Assembly (NCBI GenBank): GCA_009784685.1
Contig: WRBF01000001.1
Span: forward strand, 1 to 64,000
Length of the DNA stretch: 64,000 bases
Reading direction: 5' to 3'
From: Defluviitaleaceae bacterium
Lineage (GTDB): Bacteria > Bacillota > Clostridia > Lachnospirales > WRBF01
The notes beneath the pieces are model-generated. The model was not told the origin of the DNA and did no database searches. It was given only the letters and a program-made list of their open reading frames with translations. The translations under genes were made by a program, and so were the position numbers. Of this stretch, positions 16,889 through 25,616 are shown piece after piece. Position 1 is the first letter of the stretch. Every line of letters starts with the position of its first letter.

Positions 16889-18040
16889 TCAAATTTCACT
16901 CAAATTACAGGCAAATTGACATTTTTCCAGAAGCTGCTCGTTTCCGTCCGCTGACAAGCGAATAATTTCTTGTCCATTTGAATATACGATATCACCGTTC
17001 TCACATACGGTATAATCCATAACACCTTTTTTTAAGCAAGTTTGGACGCCACTTTTATCTGTACGCACAAGTTCCCAGGTGTATGGGATAATGCCGGGGA
17101 ATTTTTCTCCTCTGCGTTGATTCGCCTTTAATTCTTGCTCAGCATTTATCATATTGCCTTCAAAGAACAGTTCTTTCTCGCTTTTTTGCTTTGCCTTTAT
17201 GTTTGAACCTGACTTCCCGGAACGCAGTGATTCACCGCCGAATGCAATAGAAAAATAGTTGAGCAATCCCCAGATAGCTCTAATAATTCTGATAGGGAAC
17301 ATCAATATGTCCAAGAATATATTGCCCTTATCACGTGTATTACGGTAAGGTCGTTTTATAAAAAGCAAATTACCGTTCTTATCCTCTTTTGGGGCTATAT
17401 AGTTAAATTGGTCTGATTCAAACAACTCTTCAACGCTGCCGATTTTAGTGCAGTAAACGCATATTCCCGATGGTCCTACTCCCATAGCATATCCTTGTGG
17501 TGATTTTGCAAGACCTGCGGAAGAAAAAAATATTTTACTTCCATCGTTTGAGTAGCTTGGGTAATCTTCTATTGTATCACCCTCTGTAAGTTCTTGGTAT
17601 CTTCCTGTTTTAAGGTCAAAAATGGCAATATGTCTTTCTGTAAAATCTCCGATACTTGCTGCACAACTACCCTCAAAGACATCTATCTTATGGATTTGCA
17701 ATGTATTACTGGCTATAACATGTCCTTCAATATCGGCATCTTCAAGCCCCTTTTTGTAAAGCCCACCAAGTTCACCAAGCGACGCAGAGTAAACTAAGCC
17801 CCCACTATATGAAGAAGCTCCATTTATACTGATATTTCCGGCTTCTGTATCGTCGGATTCCGGAAAGTGTCCCGTACCCATAAACATTGCACCCGTTCCA
17901 TTTGTTTTCCATTCGTTGCGGATTTTGATGTTTTTTAAATTTTCCAGGTACTTAGAAATTTTTTGAGAGTCATACTCTTTCATTCCGCTATCTGTTTTAA
18001 CATAAAAACGATTTTTTGATGTATATAAAATACCACTCAT
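16889..18040 (-). CDS. Beta-propeller-like protein with PD40/TolB-type motifs, function unknown
   Basis: Product of 383 aa. DYPSYSNDGSKIFFSSAGLA resembles the PD40/WD40-like strand motif of TolB-type propellers, and several other segments (HIAIFDLKTGRYQELTEGD, APKEDKNGNLLFIKRPYRN, VCENGDIVYSNGQEIIRLSADG) look like repeated four-stranded blades. Near residues 240-262 a hydrophobic stretch (FLDILMFPIRIIRAIWGLLNYFSIAF) interrupts the propeller and may touch the membrane. There is no signal peptide. It lies 14 nt after the TIGR03915 gene and 19 nt before deoC, same direction. Ligand or partner unknown. Confidence 0.65.
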   Translation of the reverse strand: MSGILYTSKNRFYVKTDSGMKEYDSQKISKYLENLKNIKIRNEWKTNGTGAMFMGTGHFPESDDTEAGNISINGASSYSGGLVYSASLGELGGLYKKGLEDADIEGHVIASNTLQIHKIDVFEGSCAASIGDFTERHIAIFDLKTGRYQELTEGDTIEDYPSYSNDGSKIFFSSAGLAKSPQGYAMGVGPSGICVYCTKIGSVEELFESDQFNYIAPKEDKNGNLLFIKRPYRNTRDKGNIFLDILMFPIRIIRAIWGLLNYFSIAFGGESLRSGKSGSNIKAKQKSEKELFFEGNMINAEQELKANQRRGEKFPGIIPYTWELVRTDKSGVQTCLKKGVMDYTVCENGDIVYSNGQEIIRLSADGNEQLLEKCQFACNLSEI

Positions 18041-18054
18041 TGTTTAACTTCTCC

Positions 18055-18828
18055 TTATAAAAGACTTTTAACCTCAAGCATATTTTCCCAGTATCGTTTA
18101 GGCATATGAGTCATGCGGCAACGAGGATTTTCTCTGCTTTCAATTGAAATCGTGTTATAAAATTGTTTCCATAACGATTGATACATTTCCTCTTTTTCTG
18201 ATATAGGAGGCAGCTCTAAGTCATCTATTGATATAATTTCACTCTTTCTATTCTGGTAAACAAGAGCTGCTTTATGTGTTTTATCAAATATCATGAAGTT
18301 TTCATTATCATAACGAAGAGTAAAATGATTTGCGAGAAAAGGCAGAACGTAATTTTTAGGAGTTATTGTTGAAACAAGAGCCTCTCCGATATCCGAAAAA
18401 CGGATAAATCCTTTTAAGTTATGAGCCTCCCTAAGCAGATGTAATTCTGCTGCAAGCAACGGGGCAACTACAGGATCTCCAAGCTTGTTTAACAGTTTAC
18501 TGCCTTCTTTGTACCCTCGAAAAAGAAAAGCAAGAATTTTAAGCTCTTTTTGAGGAAGACAGCTTAAAAACACTGTGCAAACAAGGTTTAAAGCTTTTTT
18601 AGAAATTTTATTTGGAATAGATTTATGTACCCTTGAAGCTTTATCATGGTCAGTAACTATTACCTTTGTATCCATAAGCGTTAAAGGCACATCACTTTCA
18701 GGTAAAATATCATAAGGAGTCTCTTTGGAGTACACGGATTCAAACACACAACACAAAAACCCTTCGAAGCTTCCATCGTAAGTGTAGATAATATCTGATA
18801 TGTCGGCTGAAAGTTTAATATTAGACAT
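18055..18828 (-). CDS. TIGR03915 / DUF4130-type putative DNA repair protein
   Basis: Product of 257 aa. The N-terminal IIYTYDGSFEGFLCCVFESVYSKETP and the C-terminal RMTHMPKRYWENMLEV match the family described as SAM-associated putative DNA repair protein (TIGR03915, DUF4130). In many genomes it is paired with a radical-SAM protein (TIGR03916), and the pair is thought to act on DNA or nucleic-acid bases; the chemistry is unproven. No such partner is in the window: the next gene downstream is the propeller-like protein. First gene of the minus-strand cluster that ends with yyaL. Confidence 0.8.
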   Translation of the reverse strand: MSNIKLSADISDIIYTYDGSFEGFLCCVFESVYSKETPYDILPESDVPLTLMDTKVIVTDHDKASRVHKSIPNKISKKALNLVCTVFLSCLPQKELKILAFLFRGYKEGSKLLNKLGDPVVAPLLAAELHLLREAHNLKGFIRFSDIGEALVSTITPKNYVLPFLANHFTLRYDNENFMIFDKTHKAALVYQNRKSEIISIDDLELPPISEKEEMYQSLWKQFYNTISIESRENPRCRMTHMPKRYWENMLEVKSLL

Positions 18829-18945
18829 GAATCTTATTCCTTATCAAAAGTCTGTCGTATTGCTAAAGAATGCCGACTAAAGACTTTTAAATTTCGAGGG
18901 TATATTCCCAAAATTATATCATAAAAAATTTTTTCTCACAAGATA

Positions 18946-18974
18946 TTGACAAAAAAAAGCTTAGTTGATATTAT
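18946..18974 (+). promoter_or_regulatory. Sigma-A-type promoter of iscR-nifS-nifU-mnmA
   Basis: TTGACA (18946-18951), a 17-nt spacer and TATTAT (18969-18974), about 60 nt before the iscR start. It is the only good promoter seen before the plus-strand run of four genes. An IscR-type repressor would be expected to act here, but I cannot name its operator. Confidence 0.75.
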
Positions 18975-19033
18975 GGAATAAATAAAACCAACTAACATGG
19001 TATGGATTGATATTTGGAAAGGTGGTGAACGCT

Positions 19034-19477
19034 TTGAAAGTTTCAACGCGCGGACGTTACGGATTGCGTGCCTTGGTCGATATAGCATCACAAGAACAGG
19101 GCAAAAGTGTAAAATTAAAATCAATAGCCGAAAGACAAAGTATTTCAGAAAACTATTTGGAACAGCTTATCGCTGTTTTAAAGGGTGCAGGGTTGGTTAA
19201 AAGCATAAGAGGAGCTTTTGGCGGGTATTCTCTTAACTGCGATCCGAAAGAAGTGTCAGTCCGCAGTATTTTAGAGCTACTTGAAGGTTCACTTTACCCT
19301 GTTGAATGTCTTTCAAACGAAGAAAAACTAGCCTGCGGTGTTGGAAGCTGCCAGAACTGCGTAACGAAGCCTGTTTGGGAGAAGATGTACAAAAGTGTTA
19401 ATGATGTTTTAGACGGTATAACCTTGAATGATTTAGTTAATGACTATGTCGAACAATATAATCGAGGCGAAACATAA
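19034..19477 (+). CDS. iscR: Rrf2-family transcriptional regulator, IscR-like
   Basis: Predicted Fe-S-sensing regulator of the Fe-S assembly genes that follow. The N-terminal winged helix (MKVSTRGRYGLRALVDIA, SIAERQSISENYLEQLIAVLKGAGLVKSIRGAFGGY) is typical. The C-terminal part has Cys92, Cys101, Cys106 and Cys109, suitable for cluster binding; the first gap is longer than in E. coli IscR (92/98/104). The track starts at 19007, but a TTG at 19034 with GGTGGTG 7 nt upstream gives the family start MKVSTRGRYG (147 aa) and is chosen. It heads the operon with nifS 27 nt downstream. Confidence 0.92.
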   Translation: MKVSTRGRYGLRALVDIASQEQGKSVKLKSIAERQSISENYLEQLIAVLKGAGLVKSIRGAFGGYSLNCDPKEVSVRSILELLEGSLYPVECLSNEEKLACGVGSCQNCVTKPVWEKMYKSVNDVLDGITLNDLVNDYVEQYNRGET

Positions 19478-19504
19478 GATTTATAAGGGAGTGGTTAGTT
19501 AAAT

Positions 19505-20674
19505 ATGAAACAGAATATATATTTTGATAATGCAGCGACTACTGCTGTGCGAAAAGAAGTGTTTGCGGCTATGAAACCTTTTTTTGAAAGAGAATTCGGA
19601 AATCCTTCAAGCGTTTATGAAATAGCAAGAAATGCAAAGAGGCATATCGAAGATGCACGATTGAAAGTCGCAAAAGCGATAGGTGCTGAACCCGAAGAAA
19701 TCTATTTTACCGGCTCAGGAACAGAAGCTGATAATTGGGCAATAAAAGGTGCAGCAGATGCAAATAAAAACAGAGGCAGACATATTATAACATCTGTTAT
19801 TGAACATCATGCCGTGCTTCATACTTGCGAATATCTTGAAAAAAATGGTTTTGATGTTACTTATCTTCCTGTCAATGAACATGGCATAATAGAGCCTGAG
19901 GAACTTAAAAAAGCAATGAGACCTGAAACAATTGTTGTATCATTGATGTTTGCGAATAATGAAATTGGTACTATTCAACCTATTAAAGAGCTTGCAGAAA
20001 TTACAAAATCCGGCGGGGCAATATTTCATACTGATGCAGTACAAGCCGTTGGGCATGTTGAAATAGATGTTAAAGAAATGAATATAGATATGCTTGCTTT
20101 GTCCGGTCATAAGCTTGGCGCACCAAAGGGAGTAGGGGCTTTATATATCAAAAAAGGAACAAAAATTGAACAATTTATACATGGCGGCGGACAAGAACGC
20201 AGAAAACGAGGCGGAACAGAAAATGTTGCGGGAATTGTTGGACTTGCGGTTGCTGTCGAACTTGCGTCAGTTGAAATTGAAGACGAGCGTAAAAGGCTTG
20301 AGTTTTTAAGGGACAAGCTAATTAAGGGGATAGAAGAAAAAATACCACATATTCGTGTTAACGGGCACAGAGAAAAACGTCTTCCCGGAAATGTTAATGT
20401 TTCATTTGAGTTTATCGAAGGTGAATCGTTGCTTTTACATCTTGATATGAGCGGGATATTTGCTTCAAGCGGATCTGCTTGTACATCCGGAGACTTAGAC
20501 CCTTCTCATGTATTGCTTGCTATAGGGCTTCCGCATGAAATTGCTCATGGCTCGCTAAGGCTTACGGTTGGAAGAGATAACACAGAGTCAGATGTTGACA
20601 AAGTGCTCGAAGTTCTTCCCGGAATTGTACAGCGATTGCGAGATATGTCTCCATTATATAACCCGGAAAATTAG
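19505..20674 (+). CDS. nifS: Cysteine desulfurase NifS/IscS
   Basis: PLP enzyme that takes sulfur from cysteine as a persulfide and passes it to the NifU scaffold and to MnmA. The 389-aa sequence has YFDNAATT at the start, [10 protein letters not shown], the PLP lysine in [10 protein letters not shown] (Lys203) and the persulfide cysteine in SSGSACTSG (Cys326). The GSACTSG loop marks the IscS/NifS class I type rather than SufS. Located between iscR and nifU in one operon; the gap to nifU is 22 nt. Confidence 0.97.
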   Translation: MKQNIYFDNAATTAVRKEVFAAMKPFFEREFGNPSSVYEIARNAKRHIEDARLKVAKAIGAEPEEIYFTGSGTEADNWAIKGAADANKNRGRHIITSVIEHHAVLHTCEYLEKNGFDVTYLPVNEHGIIEPEELKKAMRPETIVVSLMFANNEIGTIQPIKELAEITKSGGAIFHTDAVQAVGHVEIDVKEMNIDMLALSGHKLGAPKGVGALYIKKGTKIEQFIHGGGQERRKRGGTENVAGIVGLAVAVELASVEIEDERKRLEFLRDKLIKGIEEKIPHIRVNGHREKRLPGNVNVSFEFIEGESLLLHLDMSGIFASSGSACTSGDLDPSHVLLAIGLPHEIAHGSLRLTVGRDNTESDVDKVLEVLPGIVQRLRDMSPLYNPEN

Positions 20675-20696
20675 AATTGAAAGAGAGGGCAACATT

Positions 20697-21110
20697 ATGT
20701 ATACTGCTAAAGTTATGGATCATTTTTCAAACCCGCGCAACGTTGGGGAAATTTTAAATGCAGACGGTGTAGGAATGGTTGGAAATGCTAAATGCGGCGA
20801 TATCATGAAAATGCATCTTAAAATAGAAAATGATATTGTTCTTGATGCAAAATTTAAAACTTTTGGATGTGGAGCTGCTGTTGCTACAAGTAGTGCAGCT
20901 ACTGAAATGGTCATTGGTAAAACTGTAGAAGAGGCTATTAAAATAAGCAATAAAGCCGTTATGGATGCTCTCGGAGGTCTTCCTCCTGAAAAAGTTCATT
21001 GTTCTTGCCTTGCGGAAGAAGCTTTACATGCAGCGTTATGGGACTATGCTGTAAAAAATGGCAAATATTATGAAGGTTTAAAATCTCCGGAAGAACATTC
21101 TGAACATTAA
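20697..21110 (+). CDS. nifU: Fe-S cluster assembly scaffold NifU/IscU
   Basis: Scaffold on which NifS-derived sulfur and iron form a cluster. The 137-aa protein begins MYTAKVMDHFSNPRNVGEI and keeps the ligand cysteines in GNAKCGD (Cys33), FGCGAAVA (Cys58) and HCSCLAEEAL (Cys102 and Cys104). It has only the IscU-type domain, without the Fe-S and NifU-C domains of full nitrogenase NifU. The ORF track begins at 20568 inside nifS; the ATG at 20697 follows GAGAGGG and matches the family start, so it is chosen. Confidence 0.95.
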   Translation: MYTAKVMDHFSNPRNVGEILNADGVGMVGNAKCGDIMKMHLKIENDIVLDAKFKTFGCGAAVATSSAATEMVIGKTVEEAIKISNKAVMDALGGLPPEKVHCSCLAEEALHAALWDYAVKNGKYYEGLKSPEEHSEH

Positions 21111-21131
21111 AACTAAAGGATAAGTAAAAAC

Positions 21132-22181
21132 ATGAAAAAACGTGTATTAGTAGGTATGTCGGGCGGTGTTGATAGTTCTGTTACGGCATATATTTTAAAG
21201 GAACAAGGGTATGAAGTAATCGGCGCAACATTTAATTTTTGGGATAACGGAAAAAACGGAGCTTCTGATGCAGCATGTGTTTGTGATAAGCTTGATATAC
21301 CATTTTATACTTTTGATGTGCGGGATGAATTTAAAACGCATGTCGTGGACTATTTCATAGACTCTTATGTTAAAGCAGAGACACCTAACCCTTGTGTTGT
21401 GTGTAACAGGCATATGAAATGGGCAAAAATGTTAAGCAAGGCGTTGGAACTTGGTGCTGATTATATAGCGACAGGTCATTATGCTAAAGTTGAATATGAT
21501 GCAACAAATAATCGGTACTCTTTAAGAAATGCTATTTCGGGGGCAAAAGATCAAACTTATGCACTTTATAATCTAACACAAGAGCAGCTTAGTAGAGCTA
21601 TTATGCCACTTGGAGATTATAATAAAACGCAAATCCGTGAAATTGCCAAAACTCTTGACTTAAGCGTTGCCGATAAACCCGAAAGCCAGGATATTTGTTT
21701 TATTCCGGATGGTGATTACGTTGGATTTATCAAAAGTTATGCGAAGATTGACCCGGGAGAAGGAAATTTCATCGATTCATCCGGCAACATACTTGGAAAG
21801 CATAAGGGCATTATTAACTATACAATAGGGCAGAGAAAAGGACTTGGAATTGCAGTTGGAAAGAAAATTTTTGTCAGTAATATTGATGCCGTTACAAATG
21901 AGGTTACTTTGTCTGATGAAGACAAGCTCTATTCTAAAGAAATATTTGCAAAAAATGTTAATTTTGTTTCGATAAGTGAGATTAAAGATGGATTTAGATG
22001 CACTGCAAAAATAAGATATAATCAAAAACCTGCTAATTGTACTGTTACATTAAAAAATGGAATATTAAAATGTGAATTTGATGAAGCTCAAAGAGCCTCA
22101 ACACCGGGACAGGCTTTAGTTCTTTATGATGGCGGTAAGGTTTTATGCGGCGGAACTATATTAAAATGCCCCATTATTTAG
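21132..22181 (+). CDS. mnmA: tRNA-specific 2-thiouridylase MnmA
   Basis: Thiolates U34 in the wobble position of tRNAs for Lys, Glu and Gln, using ATP and persulfide sulfur. The ATP pyrophosphatase loop GMSGGVDSSVTAY is at residues 8-20. The catalytic cysteines lie in PNPCVVCNRHMKW and SQDICFIPDGDY. YTIGQRKGLGIA is in the C-terminal half. Length (349 aa) is normal. Fourth gene of the iscR operon, consistent with NifS as its sulfur donor. Confidence 0.97.
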   Translation: MKKRVLVGMSGGVDSSVTAYILKEQGYEVIGATFNFWDNGKNGASDAACVCDKLDIPFYTFDVRDEFKTHVVDYFIDSYVKAETPNPCVVCNRHMKWAKMLSKALELGADYIATGHYAKVEYDATNNRYSLRNAISGAKDQTYALYNLTQEQLSRAIMPLGDYNKTQIREIAKTLDLSVADKPESQDICFIPDGDYVGFIKSYAKIDPGEGNFIDSSGNILGKHKGIINYTIGQRKGLGIAVGKKIFVSNIDAVTNEVTLSDEDKLYSKEIFAKNVNFVSISEIKDGFRCTAKIRYNQKPANCTVTLKNGILKCEFDEAQRASTPGQALVLYDGGKVLCGGTILKCPII

Positions 22182-22265
22182 GCATGAAACCAGGTAATGG
22201 AAATTAAAAACACTATATTTATCGCTTTTTGCATAAAAAGGAATACTCTTTTTTGCTTAATAATA

Positions 22266-22294
22266 TTGACATTAGAGATTAATACAAGTATATT
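22266..22294 (+). promoter_or_regulatory. Sigma-A-type promoter of ftsQ (and perhaps ftsZ)
   Basis: TTGACA (22266-22271), 17-nt spacer, TATATT (22289-22294), 36 nt before the ftsQ start. The rest of the 148-nt gap after mnmA holds A/T runs with only a weak hairpin and no clear terminator. Confidence 0.75.
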
Positions 22295-22329
22295 ATAAAC
22301 ATTACATAGAAATGATTTAAAGGTGATTT

Positions 22330-23052
22330 ATGAAAAGCCGATTTTTTAAAATTGCGCTTGGCATAGTTTTTGTGATTTTTGTGTTATTTTTTATAGCTTC
22401 GTCTTCTATGTTTGAAATATCTAAAATTGAAATATTTGGAAACAACCGAGTAAGCGAACAGGAAATCAGAACGGCTTCCGGAGTTGTAACCGGAATAAAT
22501 ATTTTAAGTTTTAATGCCAGAGGTGCGAGAAGAGAACTCTTACAAAACCATTATATCGAAAGAGTAGTTATCGAAAGAGATCTCTTTAACGGAGTTTTAA
22601 CAATAACCATTAGAGAACGAGTCCTAAGCGGATTTATAGAACATTCAAGCGGTTCCTTTATATACATAGATAAAAACGGCAGAGTTCTTGATGTTAGATC
22701 TTATTATACTGAAAGAATGCCTATAGTTGTTGGTCTTCAATTCACAGAATTCAGAATTGGGGAGATTTTGAGAGTAGCAAACCAAGCGGCGTTTGATCAT
22801 TTAGTTGTTTTAACGCAACTTTTTAATAAATATGAAATAGAGGCGGATGTTCTTAGAGTTGATTTATCAGATGTTACTGATATTCAGATACTTTGGGGGA
22901 ATGTTAGCGTATTTTTTGGTGATATAAGAGATGCGGATGAAAAGATCAGAACAGCAAAAGCTATAATCCAAAGACTTGATGACGATAACCTAAAAGGGTT
23001 TTTAGATATCCGTGACATAAACAGAGACCCTATTTTCAGGTTTTTAACTTAA
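22330..23052 (+). CDS. ftsQ: Cell division protein FtsQ/DivIB
   Basis: Bitopic division protein of the FtsQ-FtsL-FtsB complex. The 240-aa sequence has a basic start, one membrane span at about residues 8-26 (IALGIVFVIFVLFFIASSS), then a POTRA domain beginning MFEISKIEIFGNNRVSEQEIRTASGV and the FtsQ domain. The segment IYIDKNGRVLD is typical of the family. AAAGGTGATTT precedes the ATG. It has its own promoter and is followed by ftsZ after 67 nt; the usual mur genes of a division cluster are not beside it. Confidence 0.9.
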   Translation: MKSRFFKIALGIVFVIFVLFFIASSSMFEISKIEIFGNNRVSEQEIRTASGVVTGINILSFNARGARRELLQNHYIERVVIERDLFNGVLTITIRERVLSGFIEHSSGSFIYIDKNGRVLDVRSYYTERMPIVVGLQFTEFRIGEILRVANQAAFDHLVVLTQLFNKYEIEADVLRVDLSDVTDIQILWGNVSVFFGDIRDADEKIRTAKAIIQRLDDDNLKGFLDIRDINRDPIFRFLT

Positions 23053-23119
23053 GTTTTTTAGATTCTAAATTTAGATGTGATTAAGATGTAAAACATAGAC
23101 TTCAGGGAGGTTTTCGATT

Positions 23120-24475
23120 TTGATTGATATAGCTAGTTCAAAATTGGGTGCAGCAAAAATAACTGTTATAGGTGTAGGCGGCGGCGGAAATAACGCCGTT
23201 GACAGAATGGTCGAAGATGGAGTTGAGGCAATTGAGTTCGTTTGTGCGAATACAGATCACCAAGCTTTAGAACGCTCTATTGCACCTACAAGAATTCAAC
23301 TTGGGGACAAGCTTACAAAAGGGCTTGGTGCAGGAGGAAACCCTGAAATAGGTCGTCAAGCGGCAGAAGAATCAAAAGAGGAAATTAAACAACTGCTTAT
23401 TAATTCTGACATGTTGTTTATAACAGCAGGAATGGGGGGCGGCACAGGCACAGGTGCTGCGCCTGTTATTGCGTCTATTGCACGTGATTTAAATATTTTA
23501 ACCGTTGCGGTTGTAACAAAGCCCTTCAGATTTGAAGGTACTCATAGAATGAAAAGTGCGCTCTCAGGTGTTGCAGAGCTTAAAAAGTATGTTGATACGT
23601 TAGTTGTTATTCCTAATCAACGTTTACTTGAAATAATAGATAGAAATACTTCAATGCTTCAAGCTTTTAAGAAAGCGGATGAAACTTTGCGCCAAGGTGT
23701 TCAAGGTATTGCTGACCTAATTTCAAAACCGGGACAAATTAACCTTGACTTTGCGGACGTTCATACTATTATGTCCGGTAAAGGTCTTGCGCATATGGGC
23801 GTTGGACAAGCAAAAGGTAAAGATAAAGCTGAAGTTGCAGCAGAAATGGCGATAAAGAGTCCTCTGCTTGAAACATCAATTAAAGGAGCAAGAAGCGTTT
23901 TGATAAGTATTGCAGGAGATCCACATTTCTCGCTTTTGGAAACAGATACTGCAATTACATATATTACTGAAACTATAGATCCTGATGCTGAAATTATATA
24001 CGGCACGACTATTAATGATGATTTGGATGACGAAGTCATTATAACTGTTATTGCGACAGGGCTTGATGATGAAAGTGCTCATGCAGAAAATCAAAACCGC
24101 CGTATGGCTAACGTATTGCCTCAGCAAGTTCAAAGACAACCTCAAATCAATTTAATGAGCGATCAACTGAACATGGAGCCGCAACAGATTCAGCCTCCTC
24201 ACATTCCTCCTATGCAAGGTATGCCGGAAATGCAGCCTATGCCGCCGATGAATATGAATATGCAAGGTACTGAGCCTAAGCCTATGCTTCAGCCGGCGCA
24301 ATCAAAACATTATATTCAGAATGACAAGCCTTACATGCAGCCGGCTGGCTCTCATACACAGCCGCAGATGCCGCCTAATCACTACCATGATTATAGGGAT
24401 GACTTTGAAGCAAGAGACGAAAACGGTGACATAACTTTCGATATTCCTGTATTTTTACAGAATAAGAGAAAGTAA
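23120..24475 (+). CDS. ftsZ: Cell division GTPase FtsZ
   Basis: Tubulin-like GTPase that forms the division ring. It starts at TTG with GGGAGG about 9 nt upstream. Diagnostic motifs are GVGGGGNNAV, CANTDHQAL, the tubulin signature GGGTGTGAAP (106-115) and the T7 loop NLDFADV (208-214). After about residue 325 comes a disordered linker of roughly 110 residues, very rich in Gln, Pro and Met, then the C-terminal peptide DITFDIPVFLQNKRK that binds FtsA/SepF-type partners. The linker is long for a Firmicute. A strong terminator follows. Confidence 0.98.
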   Translation: MIDIASSKLGAAKITVIGVGGGGNNAVDRMVEDGVEAIEFVCANTDHQALERSIAPTRIQLGDKLTKGLGAGGNPEIGRQAAEESKEEIKQLLINSDMLFITAGMGGGTGTGAAPVIASIARDLNILTVAVVTKPFRFEGTHRMKSALSGVAELKKYVDTLVVIPNQRLLEIIDRNTSMLQAFKKADETLRQGVQGIADLISKPGQINLDFADVHTIMSGKGLAHMGVGQAKGKDKAEVAAEMAIKSPLLETSIKGARSVLISIAGDPHFSLLETDTAITYITETIDPDAEIIYGTTINDDLDDEVIITVIATGLDDESAHAENQNRRMANVLPQQVQRQPQINLMSDQLNMEPQQIQPPHIPPMQGMPEMQPMPPMNMNMQGTEPKPMLQPAQSKHYIQNDKPYMQPAGSHTQPQMPPNHYHDYRDDFEARDENGDITFDIPVFLQNKRK

Positions 24476-24507
24476 GTTAAGTTTTAAAAGTCCATGTTTT
24501 ATATCTA

Positions 24508-24547
24508 AAAAGGCTTACGTTCTAAATATGTAGAACGTAAGCCTTTT
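24508..24547. terminator. Strong intrinsic terminator after ftsZ
   Basis: A perfect 17-bp stem (aaaaggcttacgttcta / tagaacgtaagcctttt) with a 6-nt loop. It ends in a T-tract and is near-symmetric, so it can work on both strands. It isolates ftsZ from metN. Confidence 0.92.
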
Positions 24548-24596
24548 ATATATTCCCAACATAGAGGTCGCCATAATTTCCGAAGGGATGATGATC

Positions 24597-25616
24597 ATGT
24601 TAAGCATACGTAATCTTGACAAAATTTACATCAATCGTAACACGAAGTTCCAAGCTTTAAAAAATGTTAGCGTTGATATAGAAGACGGAGAAATTTTTGG
24701 ATTTATAGGGCTTAGCGGCGCAGGAAAGACATCACTTGCGAGATGTATTTCAATGCTTGAAAAGGTTGATGGCGGTAAAATAATATTAAATAGTGCAGAT
24801 ATTACTAAGATTAAAGGCAGTGAATTAAGAGATGTTAGAAAAAAAATCGGTTTAGTGTTCCAACAGTTTAATTTACTGATGAATTCAACGGTTTTTGATA
24901 ATATAGCTTTCCCACTTAAAATTGCAAAAAAACCAAAAAACTTTATTGAAAATAGAGTAGCTGAACTTTTAGAACTCGTAGGATTAACTGATAAAAAAGA
25001 CTCTTACCCTTCAAAACTTTCGGGAGGACAAAAACAACGTGTTGGTATCGCAAGAGCGCTTGCTGCTGAGCCTGAAATGGTTATTTGTGATGAAGCAACC
25101 TCAGCTCTTGATCCGGAAACTACACGCTCAATACTAGAACTTATAAAAAGCATAAATAAGCAAACAGGCGTAACTTTTATCGTAATAACCCATGAAATGG
25201 ATGTTATTAAAGAACTATGCCACTCCGTTGCAATTATGGAAGGCGGCGAAATAATAGAACAGGGCAAGGTTATTGATTTGATGGTTTCGCCAAAAAGCAG
25301 TGCCGCAAGGCAATTCTTCTCAAAAAGCCTAACATTTGATATGACAAGCCATTTGACAGAGCTACCTAAAGACGGGAAAATTCTCAAAGCTACTTTTATG
25401 GGCGACAGTGCCTTAAAACCGTTTATAATGCAAGTAATACGCAATTTTGAGATAGAGCTTTCGATATTATCCGGCGGCATAGAATCTGTCGGTGGAACTA
25501 TGGTAGGCGAATTGATTTTAAAAATTAGCGGCAATGCCGAAGCTTTAGCTTCTTCCATACAGTATCTTAAGGATTTAGGCGTTGGGATTGAGGTGATATA
25601 TGATGCAAATCTTTGA
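24597..25616 (+). CDS. metN: Methionine ABC transporter ATP-binding protein MetN
   Basis: ATPase of the MetNIQ importer for methionine. Walker A GLSGAGKTSL, Q-loop VFQQFNLL, signature LSGGQKQRVGIARAL, Walker B VICDEATSALD and the H-loop THEMD are all present, followed by a C-terminal NIL (ACT-like) domain after about residue 260 that in relatives binds methionine and inhibits transport. The track begins at 24588; of the clustered ATGs, that at 24597 has the best spacing from GAAGGG. Only 49 nt separate it from the ftsZ terminator, too short for a SAM riboswitch. metI overlaps its end. Confidence 0.95.
   Translation: MLSIRNLDKIYINRNTKFQALKNVSVDIEDGEIFGFIGLSGAGKTSLARCISMLEKVDGGKIILNSADITKIKGSELRDVRKKIGLVFQQFNLLMNSTVFDNIAFPLKIAKKPKNFIENRVAELLELVGLTDKKDSYPSKLSGGQKQRVGIARALAAEPEMVICDEATSALDPETTRSILELIKSINKQTGVTFIVITHEMDVIKELCHSVAIMEGGEIIEQGKVIDLMVSPKSSAARQFFSKSLTFDMTSHLTELPKDGKILKATFMGDSALKPFIMQVIRNFEIELSILSGGIESVGGTMVGELILKISGNAEALASSIQYLKDLGVGIEVIYDANL

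Noticed and set aside
22182-22265. Terminator after mnmA
   Set aside because: A/T-rich runs with only a few base pairs of symmetry; no convincing GC stem plus U-run.
24548-24596. SAM riboswitch before metNIQ
   Set aside because: Only 49 nt lie between the ftsZ terminator and metN, too little for an S-box, and no S-box motif is visible.
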